A stretch of 64,000 nt of DNA from Solibacillus sp. FSL K6-1523 (GCF_038005225.1 NZ_JBBOSU010000001.1:856001-920000); one strand, 5' to 3'; shown: positions 1 to 8,458, numbered from the stretch's first letter. A program made the numbers and translations. The notes: generated by a model not told the origin, from the sequence alone.

Positions 1-32
1 AGCAGTAGAATTTAATAAAAAGGGGGCAAATA

Positions 33-443
33 TTGATTAAGAAAAAACGAATTATTATCATAATAGTAATCATTGCTATAGGTTTATTTATATATATAAT
101 TAATGGTAATAGGGGGAAAATGGTTATTTATGAAGGTTTTCTAAATCTGTCTGAAATTGAATATCTAGAGGTTGTAGGAATTGATAATAAGTTACCTACT
201 AAAATTACAGATACTGATGATATCCAAAGAATAATTCTTCTTCTTCAACAACTTAATGGACCCATAGAATTTGAACATATACCATCAGATGAAGCTTTGT
301 TTGGATTAAGCATAGTCCTAAAAGAACATTATCCGAGTTCAGAAATTATAATTTATCAGGATAAAGTCTTTCATGGACAAGGAAGAAATGTATCTGAAGA
401 ACTTGTGAATGAATTGGTTGTAACTATTGAAAGTTCTTTTTAA
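33..443 (+). CDS. Unknown membrane-anchored protein, 136 aa
   Basis: I do not recognise this protein. It opens with a TTG codon at 33, six bases after an AGGGGG ribosome binding site at 21-26. The N-terminus is Lys/Arg-rich (MIKKKR) and is followed by about 17 hydrophobic residues (about 7-23), which looks like an uncleaved anchor leaving about 110 acidic residues outside the membrane. No Cys lipobox or known motif is visible. The stop codon directly abuts a repeat that recurs after the next gene. Composition is AT-rich compared with the core genes to the right, which fits an acquired gene, but that is inference. Confidence 0.75.
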   Translation: MIKKKRIIIIIVIIAIGLFIYIINGNRGKMVIYEGFLNLSEIEYLEVVGIDNKLPTKITDTDDIQRIILLLQQLNGPIEFEHIPSDEALFGLSIVLKEHYPSSEIIIYQDKVFHGQGRNVSEELVNELVVTIESSF

Positions 444-578
444 GCCAACGGGTGTTTAGTGCAATAAGGATTTATAACGTATACAAAACTAAACCTAATA
501 ACGTTCTCAAATGCAAGCTTGGTAATATTTAAAACAGCGAAAAATACTGTTAAATCAGTGTTTGTCGTTGTTTTTTAT
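444..578 (+). repeat. 3' cassette-like repeat, copy 1
   Basis: The element begins GCCAACGG right after the stop codon of the upstream gene and contains the block AAGGATTTATAACGTATAC at about 466-484, which recurs exactly in copy 2 (1651-1780). It ends in a 17-bp stem (533-549 with 556-572; two G-U pairs and one mismatch) around the loop TTAAAT, followed by a T tract, so the end probably also acts as a terminator. The following stretch to 757 holds no gene that I can see. Confidence 0.75.
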
Positions 579-757
579 AGAAAATAACACTCTGAGATGC
601 TGCGATAAATAATTTTAAAGAAGACTGTTCGTTCCACTGGTTCTGAATGGGGATAACATATAAATAGAATCTCAATGAAATGTTACCAAGGGCACTTAGG
701 GGCGTTTTAATTTAACCACCGTTACTTGTGGTAAAATTATATAAGGAGGGATGAGTG

Positions 758-1636
758 ATGAAAATTAAATACTCTATAGTTGATGTTTTTTCACAAGGCA
801 AATATACAGGAAATCAACTTGCAGTTTTTAAAAATGCTGAAAAAATTCCAGAGAATGAAATGCAACAAATAGCCAAGGAAATTAATTTTTCTGAGTCTAC
901 TTTTATCTTATCAAATATCAAAAAAGATAATGGCTATGACGTTCGAATTTTCACTCCTAATGAAGAGATTCCTTTTGCTGGACATCCGACTTTAGGAACT
1001 GCATATGTCATTCAAAATGAAATATTAGAAAGCCCCTGTGATAGACTCATTTTAAATTATAAAGCTGGACAGATTCCTGTTTCGTTCGATAATCAAGAAG
1101 AAATTATATGGATGAAACAAAATGAACCAACTTTTGGACAGGTTTTAGATGCAAATAAGGTTTCCGATGTTTTAAATATAGATAAAGATTCCATTGATAA
1201 TAGATTTCCTATCCAGGAAGTTTCAACTGGACTTCCAGTAATTATTGTACCTTTAAAATCTTTAGAAGCAGTAAAAAATGTAAGAATAGATAGAGAAAAA
1301 TACTTTGAATTAATTGAACATACTGATGCAAAAGGAATTATGGTTTTTTCTCCTGAAGCGTATAGTTCTGAAAATGATTTAAATGTTCGAGACTTTGCAG
1401 ATTATTATGGTATTCCCGAAGACGCAGCTACTGGAAGTTCTAATGGATGTTTAGCATCTTTTTTAATTAAATATCGATATTTCCAAAGAGGAGAAATAGA
1501 TGTTCGAGTAGAACAGGGGTATGAAATTAACAGACCTTCTTTATTGTTTTTAAAGGCAAGTGATGATAACGGGAGAATCAACATTTATGTAGGAGGTAAA
1601 GTAGAAAAAATTGCCCAGGGAGAATGGTTTTTATAA
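758..1636 (+). CDS. PhzF-family isomerase-like protein
   Basis: This is a 292-residue member of the PhzF/diaminopimelate-epimerase fold family, named for the phenazine-biosynthesis isomerase; most members have unknown substrates. Visible family motifs are NFSESTF near residue 45, carrying the conserved Glu of the active site, IPFAGHPTLGTA near 73, and DAATGSSNGCLASFL near 225. The length is normal for the family. ATG 758 was chosen because AAGGAGG (743-749) lies 8 bases upstream; GTG 755 is the alternative. The gene stands alone with no phenazine genes nearby and is bracketed by two copies of the same 3' repeat, so it may have arrived as a unit. The substrate cannot be predicted. Confidence 0.9.
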   Translation: MKIKYSIVDVFSQGKYTGNQLAVFKNAEKIPENEMQQIAKEINFSESTFILSNIKKDNGYDVRIFTPNEEIPFAGHPTLGTAYVIQNEILESPCDRLILNYKAGQIPVSFDNQEEIIWMKQNEPTFGQVLDANKVSDVLNIDKDSIDNRFPIQEVSTGLPVIIVPLKSLEAVKNVRIDREKYFELIEHTDAKGIMVFSPEAYSSENDLNVRDFADYYGIPEDAATGSSNGCLASFLIKYRYFQRGEIDVRVEQGYEINRPSLLFLKASDDNGRINIYVGGKVEKIAQGEWFL

Positions 1637-1650
1637 TAATTTTTTCTTCA

Positions 1651-1780
1651 GCTAACGGTTACTTTAGTACAACAAGGATTTATAACGTATACAAAATAAA
1701 CGTAAATAACGTTCCAAAACAAAAATTTGGGAGACACCAAAAGCCATGAAATGTTGTTAAATCAACGTTTCATGGCTTTT
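1651..1780 (+). repeat. 3' cassette-like repeat, copy 2
   Basis: This copy begins GCTAACGG 14 bases after the phzF-like stop codon and shares the block AAGGATTTATAACGTATAC with copy 1 (444-578). It ends in an 18-bp stem (1739-1756 with 1763-1780; one G-U pair) around the same TTAAAT loop, although the stem sequence is entirely different. The right arm ends in TTTT, so it probably terminates transcription. From 1781 to 2000 I see no gene; a short ATTTATAACGT echo near 1900 may be a fragment. Confidence 0.75.
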
Positions 1781-2000
1781 CTGCTAAACAATGTTTATAC
1801 AGGACTATATACATTTCCTTCAAAAGCTAATCATAGCAATATTTTAGGGGTATTTGGAACACAGTTGCACTTTCGACTTTAATGAATAAAATTATGCATA
1901 TTTATAACGTTGTAAATGCAGTATTATAACGCTCTATTTACAGCGCTCCTGTTGCTAACATTATATTTTCTGGAGCCGTACAACGTGATTTGAGGGATAA

Positions 2001-3023
2001 TCACTGTAAATCAATCACAATCGGCTCTAAATCAATTTCAATATGCCCCTTACCATACATTAAGCTCGCAATTGCGACAGGTTGAATGATAAGCTCAGTA
2101 GCATCTTCATGAATTGCGCCAAAAGTGGTAGATCCTTCAAATGTTCGGTAGCCATCGGATGTTTTCCCGCCACCTCCAGTTCCCTCCATATATTGATTAC
2201 CAAGATTATCTGTAATATTGAAAATAGGTGTTACTTCTTTCCACTTTTTTAGTAAGCTTTCTTGAACTTCTTGATTATAAGAAAGTATTGTTGAAACATT
2301 TGTGTATTCAATGGATTGAAGGGTAAAACTCACTTCTGAATTGGCAACTGTTTCATTCACAAGCTGTACGTTACCTGCTAAACGGTCAAGTGAAAAGGCA
2401 AATGACCAATCACCTTCGACCTCCATATTTGTAACCGTATTATAAAAAGCTTTAGGTTTCCATGTGACTTCAACAGTTTCAGGATAAACATCGTTTTTAA
2501 AACGAGGTGTGAAACTAGCAAGTCCTACATAACGATTATCACTTATTTTTGAGATGCGATCACTTCCACCTCTGCCACGAGCTCCAACAACATCAAACCA
2601 ATGAGGTCCACGAACATGCATTAACTCGCCAAAATCATGTTCTGTTTCAATCGCATAGGATACGGTAATATTTGTCCCATCGTATACTGCACTGTCAATC
2701 ATAACGGTCATACCACTACTTGTTTGCGCCAATCCAACCTCACTGGAGAACGTTTCAAAATTTGTAAATTGCTTATATTCATCATCAAAATAGCGAATGA
2801 CATTGTCCATAAATGGTAGCTGTGATGCTATAGAAGGGAAGGCAAAGCTTGTTGCAGCTGTCGCACTAATAAGTAGGATGGCCGCTACGGAAATTTTGCG
2901 CCAAAGTGGTGTTTTCTTCCGTTTTTTTAGGACATGCTGTTTAACACGAGCTTTTTCCATGTTCGTTACTTCTTCTAATTCAAGCTGATCCACATCGAGC
3001 TCTATCCATTCTTTCATACTCAT
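2001..3023 (-). CDS. Membrane-bound anti-sigma factor, DUF4179-like
   Basis: This 340-residue protein is translationally coupled to the ECF sigma gene: its ATG overlaps that gene's TGA in ATGA (3020-3023). A cytoplasmic N-terminus of about 40 residues (MSMKEWIELDVDQLELEE...) is followed by one membrane span at about 43-62 and a large extracellular region beginning near 65. This topology is typical of membrane anti-sigma factors with a DUF4179-type ectodomain, which hold the cognate sigma factor until an external cue releases it. The role is inferred from pairing and topology; the family name is from memory. No Cys-based zinc anti-sigma motif is visible. The inducing signal is unknown. Confidence 0.8.
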   Translation of the reverse strand: MSMKEWIELDVDQLELEEVTNMEKARVKQHVLKKRKKTPLWRKISVAAILLISATAATSFAFPSIASQLPFMDNVIRYFDDEYKQFTNFETFSSEVGLAQTSSGMTVMIDSAVYDGTNITVSYAIETEHDFGELMHVRGPHWFDVVGARGRGGSDRISKISDNRYVGLASFTPRFKNDVYPETVEVTWKPKAFYNTVTNMEVEGDWSFAFSLDRLAGNVQLVNETVANSEVSFTLQSIEYTNVSTILSYNQEVQESLLKKWKEVTPIFNITDNLGNQYMEGTGGGGKTSDGYRTFEGSTTFGAIHEDATELIIQPVAIASLMYGKGHIEIDLEPIVIDLQ

Positions 3024-3583
3024 ATTAATCGCTCCTTTAATTTTGGATTGGTCGCCAATACTTTTTTTCCACGGTATAACCGATTATCGACGGCAGCTTT
3101 TGTTAGTCCGAGTGAATGTGCAATCTCGCTATTGGATAGTTCTAAATAGTATTTCATCATAAAGATATTGCGATCGAGTTCTTCTAATTGACTGAGTGCA
3201 AATAAAATTTCGTTTTTCGCCTCTTTTTGTATAAGTCTCTGTTCGGTTTGCAAAGCACTCGCTGTTTGTTCAAGCGGCGCATCGGATTGCTCATTAACTC
3301 GCTGTTTTTCACTTTGGCGATAGCGATCAATTGCTTTATATTTCGTAATCATACTAAGCCACTTTTTGAAATCTTCAGGTTCTCCTTGAAATTGATTTGC
3401 ATTTTGCCAGACGGCTAGAAAAACATCATTAATGCATTCATCAATATCTGAGCGCTTTTGATTGTGTAATATTTTCATCGAGATCGTTTTTACGAGTGGC
3501 ATATATGCATCAATAATGTACTCAAGTGCATCTTCCTTTTGTTTTTTTAATCGCAAAATAAAATTTGCCGGTGTACTTTTCAT
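3020..3583 (-). CDS. ECF-type RNA polymerase sigma factor
   Basis: This is a 187-residue sigma-70 family protein with only regions 2 and 4, so it is of ECF type. Region 2 lies at about 20-95 (DIDECINDVFLAVWQNANQF, then the YKAIDRYRQ helix). Region 4 lies at about 125-180 (LEELDRNIFMMKYYLELS followed by the helix-turn-helix NSEIAHSLGLTKAAVDNRL). The ribosome binding site AAAAGGGAG precedes the ATG. The next gene is its coupled membrane anti-sigma factor. Such sigma factors usually activate their own operon, but I could not identify a convincing ECF promoter upstream. Regulon and inducer are unknown. Confidence 0.9.
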   Translation of the reverse strand: MKSTPANFILRLKKQKEDALEYIIDAYMPLVKTISMKILHNQKRSDIDECINDVFLAVWQNANQFQGEPEDFKKWLSMITKYKAIDRYRQSEKQRVNEQSDAPLEQTASALQTEQRLIQKEAKNEILFALSQLEELDRNIFMMKYYLELSNSEIAHSLGLTKAAVDNRLYRGKKVLATNPKLKERLI

Positions 3584-3682
3584 TTATTTCGCTCCCTTTT
3601 CTATTGAAAAAGCCTTTTCACTTAATACAACGAGTGAATGTATAAATTATTCTCAAAAAGTAGATGGATTGATTAGTATAAC

Positions 3683-3754
3683 GGATAGAAAGTTGAAAGT
3701 GATGGATAAAAATCAAAAAGTAATGGATAGAACCTCCAAAGTGCCGGATAGAAC
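3683..3754 (+). repeat. Imperfect 21-bp direct repeats (GGATAGAA...)
   Basis: Three consecutive 21-base units start at 3683, 3704 and 3725, each opening GGATAGAA or GGATAAAA, and a fourth partial unit starts at 3746. The period is a multiple of three, and one frame reads as heptads such as DRKLKVM, DKNQKVM and DRTSKVP. The 354-base gap between the sigma gene and the 3D-domain gene (3584-3937) holds this array and otherwise no gene with a credible start. Confidence 0.8.
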
Positions 3755-3937
3755 AAATTCAGGTCAGCCTCCAAGCGAATTTTCCCGGACACAAGCAGTA
3801 AATTCTGAATGAAAAAGCTTAATTAGTAAGTCAATATTGGTACAATTTTCTTCTTTTTCTTTAAATTATGTTTATTCTTTGTAACTTTCGGGCAACACTG
3901 GACGAAATTCACCAAATTATTACAGAGGAGGAGCATT

Positions 3938-4699
3938 ATGTTGAAGTTTAAAGTTTTTTTTATCTTTGCAATTATTGCAATTTCGATGAATTCGGTAACA
4001 TATGCAGCAATGGAATATCCTGCACCAATACATGATAACAATATTGCCGATATATATATCGATAAAGAAATGGGTTTATACGGTTGGAATAGGGATACTT
4101 TAGATTCGTCAGTCACCTTTAACGATGATTTAGTAGAAGAGGTTTATACCGTCGTTGAGGGAGATAATTTGTACCGCATTGCATTAGCGCATGATATTCC
4201 ACTTGATTCACTCATAAGTCAAAATCAGTTAAACGACTATTTGATTTACCCTGGACAACAATTGAATGTAGAGGGTGAGGATGCAAATGGAATAACCGTT
4301 GAGGAAAATGAGCCAGAAAAGCAGGAGGAAATCATCGTAACGGTGAATAATCCACCACCTGCAGTAGAAGTAAAGGAGGAAGTAGAGCCCCCCGAACCTG
4401 ACGTGGACTCTAAAGAAATGGTTGTGACCGCAACGGCATATACGGCTTATTGTACAGGCTGTTCTGGGACGACCGCTTACGGTATTGATTTGCGCGCCAA
4501 TCCAAATCGAAAAGTAATCGCCGTTGATCCACGGGTCATTCCCCTTGGTACAAAGGTATGGGTGGAAGGTTACGGGGAAGCGATTGCTGGAGATACGGGT
4601 GGAGCTATTAAAGGAAATAAAATTGACGTATTTATTCCATCTTATGATAATGCGATGGCATGGGGCGTTAAAACGGTAAAGTTAAAAGTATTAAATTAA
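3938..4699 (+). CDS. Secreted LysM-3D domain cell-wall protein
   Basis: This exported protein of 253 residues is built as signal peptide (1-24, cleavage probably after SVTYA), one LysM peptidoglycan-binding module at about 67-110 (YTVVEGDNLYRIALAHDI), a Pro/Glu-rich linker, and a C-terminal 3D domain at about 163-253. The 3D domain shows its conserved aspartates in AVDPRVIPLG, AGDTGGAIKG and NKIDVFI. This is the YocH/YabE-type design, associated with lytic transglycosylase-like muralytic activity. A GAGGAGGAG binding site precedes ATG 3938. It stands alone, with a hairpin 20-50 bases after the stop codon. Function is inferred from domains. Confidence 0.92.
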   Translation: MLKFKVFFIFAIIAISMNSVTYAAMEYPAPIHDNNIADIYIDKEMGLYGWNRDTLDSSVTFNDDLVEEVYTVVEGDNLYRIALAHDIPLDSLISQNQLNDYLIYPGQQLNVEGEDANGITVEENEPEKQEEIIVTVNNPPPAVEVKEEVEPPEPDVDSKEMVVTATAYTAYCTGCSGTTAYGIDLRANPNRKVIAVDPRVIPLGTKVWVEGYGEAIAGDTGGAIKGNKIDVFIPSYDNAMAWGVKTVKLKVLN

Positions 4700-4722
4700 C
4701 TCGCTTCATTGAAATGAATTGC

Positions 4723-4751
4723 GCTGTTACCTGCACAATGTAGGTAGCAGC
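4723..4751 (+). other. Stem-loop after the 3D-domain gene
   Basis: GCTGTTACCT (4723-4732) pairs with AGGTAGCAGC (4742-4751), with further AATT pairing outside. It lies 24 bases after the stop codon. No T tract follows, so it may protect the 3' end of the mRNA rather than terminate it. Confidence 0.5.
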
Positions 4752-4885
4752 ATAATTCAAAAATTGAAGTAGACAGACAGATAGATAGCTGTGGAGTTTT
4801 TTAAATTATGTAACAATTCATTATGTTCCATTGAAGTTTACCCTTATTTTGTTAAAATGAAATAAAACAATGAGGGGGCTTTAAA

Positions 4886-5752
4886 ATGGATTCAAAAAAA
4901 ATTGGGTTTATCGGAACAGGCGTTATGGGTACAAGTATTGTTAAACATTTATTAAATGCAGGTCACGACGTAACGATTTATACACGGACTAGAAGTAAGG
5001 CGGATGTATTAATCTCACTCGGTGCGAAATGGGCTGCGACACCGGCAGAAGCGAGTAAGGAACAACAAATTATTTTTACAATGGTAGGCTATCCAGCTGA
5101 TGTGGAAGAAGTATATAACGGGGAGAATGGTATTTTTTCATCTGTGGCATCAGGGGCGATTGTTGTGGATATGACAACATCAGAGCCAACATTAGCACAA
5201 AAACTATATATAAAAGCAAAAGAAATAGGCATACATAGTCTCGATGCACCTGTATCAGGTGGGGATGTTGGGGCGAAAAATGGTACTTTATCGTTAATGG
5301 TTGGGGGCGATGAGGAAATTTTCGAACAGCTAAAACCAATTTTTGAAGTGTTTGGTCAAAATATTATTTACCAGGGGCATGCAGGTGCGGGACAGCATAC
5401 GAAAATGTGTAATCAAATTGCGATTGCATCTGGCATGATTGGCATTTGTGAATCGATGGCTTATGGCTTGCGTGCAGGTTTAAAAATGGAAGAAGTGTTG
5501 CGCTCGATTACTGCTGGTGCAGCTGGGTCATGGTCATTATCCAATTTAGCTCCACGTATTCTTAACGAAGATTTAGCCCCAGGTTTCTATATTAAACATA
5601 TGATTAAAGATATGAAAATTGCACTAGATGAGGCGGAACGTATGAATTTACAACTACCGGGCTTAAGCTTAGCAAAATCAATGTATGACAAATTGTTAGA
5701 AGAAGGCTACGGGGAAAATGGTACACAAGCATTAATTAAGAACTATCGTTAA
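4886..5752 (+). CDS. ykwC: 3-hydroxyisobutyrate dehydrogenase-family oxidoreductase (YkwC-like)
   Basis: This 288-residue beta-hydroxyacid dehydrogenase has an N-terminal Rossmann motif (GFIGTGVMG at 7-15), the substrate-binding signature DAPVSGGDVGAKNG near 118-131, and the catalytic Lys in GAGQHTKMCNQIAIA near 171. The all-alpha C-terminal domain is complete. The family oxidises short beta-hydroxy acids with NAD(P)+. Similarity to B. subtilis YkwC (288 residues, from memory) runs along the whole length. Its physiological substrate is not established by sequence. AGGGGGC precedes ATG 4886. It appears monocistronic. Confidence 0.9.
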   Translation: MDSKKIGFIGTGVMGTSIVKHLLNAGHDVTIYTRTRSKADVLISLGAKWAATPAEASKEQQIIFTMVGYPADVEEVYNGENGIFSSVASGAIVVDMTTSEPTLAQKLYIKAKEIGIHSLDAPVSGGDVGAKNGTLSLMVGGDEEIFEQLKPIFEVFGQNIIYQGHAGAGQHTKMCNQIAIASGMIGICESMAYGLRAGLKMEEVLRSITAGAAGSWSLSNLAPRILNEDLAPGFYIKHMIKDMKIALDEAERMNLQLPGLSLAKSMYDKLLEEGYGENGTQALIKNYR

Positions 5753-5820
5753 TTGTACTATTTGATAGTATTTATCCCAATTTGTGTCACAAAACGTTTA
5801 TATGAGATTTTAATCCCCTG

Positions 5821-5829
5821 TGATACAAT
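5821..5829 (+). promoter_or_regulatory. Candidate extended -10 promoter for cheV
   Basis: TG-A-TACAAT forms an extended -10 element 43 bases before the cheV start. No good -35 hexamer sits 17 bases upstream, as is common for extended -10 promoters. I saw no SigD-type motility promoter. Confidence 0.45.
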
Positions 5830-5871
5830 GGATGTATATTAAACTTGGTAAATTGGAAGGAGTGGCATACT

Positions 5872-6777
5872 TTGGAGAACTCAAAAGGAATCTTACTAGA
5901 GAGTGGCACGAATGAACTAGAAATTGTTGAATTCGAAGTTGCTAATAATAAATTTGGTATTAATGTAATTAAAGTAAAGGAAATTATCCAGCCGATCCCC
6001 GTTACATTTATTCCGCATGTACACCCTCATGTGGAGGGCATTATTCAATTGCGCGGCGAGGTATTGCCGGTTGTAGATATGTTAAAGGTTTTAGGCATTC
6101 CAACGGACGTTCGCAGCCCACAGCAAAAATACATCGTAGCAGAGTTCAATAAACAACGCGTTGTATTCCATGTAGATAATGTCACGCAAATTCACCGTAT
6201 TTCATGGGATCAGATTGAAAAACCGTCTGATATGTATCAAGGTGGCACATCTCAAGTAATCGGCGTTATTAAGCGTAATGATGAAATGATTTTATTATTA
6301 GACTTTGAACGTATTATGGTCGATATAAACCCAGAATCAAGCATTAGTGTGGATGCAGTTAAAAAGCTTGGTAAGCGTGAACGTACAGAGAAGAAAGTCG
6401 TAATTGCAGAAGATTCGCCTTTATTACGTAAACTGTTATTTGATACGATGAATGAGGCAGGCTATGTGAATACCGAGTTTTTCGAAAATGGACGGGATGC
6501 TTATGAATACTTAGAAACGCTTGTGAAAGCCGACAAAAACATTGAAAACCATGTACAAATGGTTGTAACTGATATTGAAATGCCGCAAATGGATGGTCAC
6601 CATTTAACGAAAAAGATTAAAGAACATGCAGATTTGAAAAAATTACCGGTTATCATTTTCTCTAGCTTAATTACAGATGATTTACGTCATAAAGGTGATC
6701 AAGTTGGAGCAGAAGAACAAATTTCAAAACCTGAAATTGCCGAGTTAATTTTAAAAATGGATAAGTTAATTTTATAA
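5872..6777 (+). CDS. cheV: Chemotaxis coupling protein CheV
   Basis: This 301-residue fusion has a CheW-like coupling domain (about 15-150, with LRGEVLPVVDML) and a C-terminal receiver domain (about 175-300). The receiver shows the acidic pocket AEDSP, the phosphoacceptor Asp in VVTDIEMPQMDG and the conserved Lys in ISKPEI. CheV links chemoreceptors to CheA and is phosphorylated during adaptation. The longest frame opens at TTG 5845, but AAGGAG at 5857-5862 is 9 bases before TTG 5872, giving the usual family length. It is a standalone gene, as in B. subtilis, and ends in a strong terminator. Confidence 0.93.
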   Translation: MENSKGILLESGTNELEIVEFEVANNKFGINVIKVKEIIQPIPVTFIPHVHPHVEGIIQLRGEVLPVVDMLKVLGIPTDVRSPQQKYIVAEFNKQRVVFHVDNVTQIHRISWDQIEKPSDMYQGGTSQVIGVIKRNDEMILLLDFERIMVDINPESSISVDAVKKLGKRERTEKKVVIAEDSPLLRKLLFDTMNEAGYVNTEFFENGRDAYEYLETLVKADKNIENHVQMVVTDIEMPQMDGHHLTKKIKEHADLKKLPVIIFSSLITDDLRHKGDQVGAEEQISKPEIAELILKMDKLIL

Positions 6778-6806
6778 TTTAGCTGTAAATGAAAAAATGA
6801 AAAGTT

Positions 6807-6843
6807 AAGCCGGATACTTGAAAAAGTAATTCCGGCTTTTTTT
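6807..6843 (+). terminator. Intrinsic terminator after cheV
   Basis: AAGCCGGA pairs with TCCGGCTT, extended by an inner ACTT/AAGT pairing around GAAA, and is followed by a seven-T tract. Confidence 0.9.
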
Positions 6844-6860
6844 GAAAAAACTGTATGATT

Positions 6861-6888
6861 TTGTGTTAAAAGTAATTTGATGTAATTA
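6861..6888 (+). promoter_or_regulatory. Candidate ppx-ppk promoter
   Basis: TTGTGT (6861-6866) and TAATTA (6883-6888) are separated by 16 bases and lie about 28 bases before the ppx start. The match to the SigA consensus is only moderate. Confidence 0.4.
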
Positions 6889-6915
6889 TATTTCAGCAAG
6901 AGGTGACAGCGTAAA

Positions 6916-8457
6916 ATGGAAAATTTAAAAACGGCCATTATCGATATTGGTTCCAACACCATTCGCTTAGTGTTATATTCATACGATAAAAATGAGGGCT
7001 TACGTGAATTTGGCAATATAAAAACAGTCGCACGTTTAAGAACGTATATTTTGCCCAGTGGTGAAATGTCTGAGGAAGGGATTCTTCTTTTAACGGATAT
7101 ATTGAATTCATTTAAGCTCATATTAGCTGATTATCGTGTAACCGATGTCAAAGCTGCCGCAACAGCTGCGGTAAGACAAGCGATCAACAACGCTGAAATC
7201 ATTGCGCGAATGAAAGAAAAAACAGGCTTGTCCATCGATATTTTAAGCGAAGAAGAAGAAGCGTATTATGGATTTGTTGCAGTGGCAAATTCAATGGATA
7301 CGCCTTCTGCTATTACAATTGATATTGGTGGGGGCTCCACAGAAATTACTGTATTTAAAAATAAAAAGTTGCAAAAAACAATTAGTTTTCCGTTTGGTAC
7401 GGTCTCACTTATGCAAAAGTTCGTGCGTGGTACGATTATTAGTACAGATGAAAGGGAACAATTACGGAGCTTTGTCACCAATCAATTTTCGTCTGTAGAA
7501 TGGATGAAAGAAATAAAATTGCCTGTCATTGCAATTGGGGGGAGTGCGCGAAATATCGCTCAAATCCATCAACAACAGATGGACTATCCACTATCTGGCG
7601 TTCACCAATACGAAATGAAATTAAATAACTTAGTGGACTTACAAAATCAATTAACAAAACTTACCTTTGAGGAATTGAAACAATTAGATGGTTTATCTTC
7701 GGACCGAGCAGATAGCATTGTTCTTGCATTAGAAGTTTTTATTGCGCTAATGACGGCTGTACATACAGATGTCATCCAAATTAGTAAAAAAGGGTTACGG
7801 GAAGGGCTTATCATTAGTCGTGTTTTACAGGAGAACCCACAAGCTTACGATAAGTATAATGTGTTTGATGACAACGCACGGCGGCTAGCGTTAACTTATA
7901 ATCGTTCTGAGAAGGAAGTAGAGACGCTCGTTCAGTTAGCCTCGCAATTTTACGAGCAATGCTGTCAATTGAATTTACTGATCTATGAGGAAAATGATTT
8001 TCAGTTATTGAGAAGGGCGGCGCGTGTGTATGCTATTGGTGAATATATTGAGCTAGATTCTTCCAGTCAGCATACGTTCTATTTAATTTCAAATCAATCA
8101 ATCAATGGTTTATCACATGTAGAGCGCGTGAAATTGGCATTATTAGCATCTTATAAAAACCGCGACTATTTCCAACGTTTTGCAGAGCCTTTTGAAACGT
8201 GGATTTCAAAGGATGACTTAAAAAAATTGCGGGATTTTGGCGCGATACTTAAGTTTGTGTATGCATTAAATATGACGAAACGAAATGTTGTAAAAAATAT
8301 GGCAATGGAAAAAGTAGATGATCATATCCAGCTTGTGATTTCAACGAGTGAACGGGCGATTGCAGAATTCGCGCAAGCTGAAAAACAAAAAAAGCATATT
8401 GAGCGCGTATTTAAAAAAACAGTGCAACTAGTTTTCAATGAAGAAGGGCGGATTTAG
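6916..8457 (+). CDS. ppx: Exopolyphosphatase, Ppx/GppA family
   Basis: This 513-residue enzyme of the ASKHA-fold Ppx/GppA family hydrolyses terminal phosphates of polyphosphate or pppGpp. The N-terminal phosphate-binding motifs are visible: AIIDIGSNTIRLVLY (8-22), LSEEEEAYYGF near 111 and TIDIGGGSTEITVF near 133. A C-terminal HD-like helical region follows (about 310-505). The neighbour ppk starts 2 bases after the stop codon, so synthesis and breakdown of polyphosphate are co-expressed. AAGAGGTGACA precedes the ATG. Between Ppx and GppA activity, the pairing with ppk favours Ppx. Confidence 0.92.
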   Translation: MENLKTAIIDIGSNTIRLVLYSYDKNEGLREFGNIKTVARLRTYILPSGEMSEEGILLLTDILNSFKLILADYRVTDVKAAATAAVRQAINNAEIIARMKEKTGLSIDILSEEEEAYYGFVAVANSMDTPSAITIDIGGGSTEITVFKNKKLQKTISFPFGTVSLMQKFVRGTIISTDEREQLRSFVTNQFSSVEWMKEIKLPVIAIGGSARNIAQIHQQQMDYPLSGVHQYEMKLNNLVDLQNQLTKLTFEELKQLDGLSSDRADSIVLALEVFIALMTAVHTDVIQISKKGLREGLIISRVLQENPQAYDKYNVFDDNARRLALTYNRSEKEVETLVQLASQFYEQCCQLNLLIYEENDFQLLRRAARVYAIGEYIELDSSSQHTFYLISNQSINGLSHVERVKLALLASYKNRDYFQRFAEPFETWISKDDLKKLRDFGAILKFVYALNMTKRNVVKNMAMEKVDDHIQLVISTSERAIAEFAQAEKQKKHIERVFKKTVQLVFNEEGRI

Positions 8458-8458
8458 T

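Noticed and set aside
444-1780. True integron attC sites
   Set aside because: The repeats lack the RYYYAAC/GTTRRRY core pairs in the right places, and no integrase gene is in the window. Only a cassette-like analogy is proposed.
3462-3812. 116-codon open frame antisense to the sigma gene and through the heptad repeats
   Set aside because: It starts inside the sigma gene on the opposite strand with no ribosome binding site. Only the repeat part is remarkable, so it is reported as a repeat.
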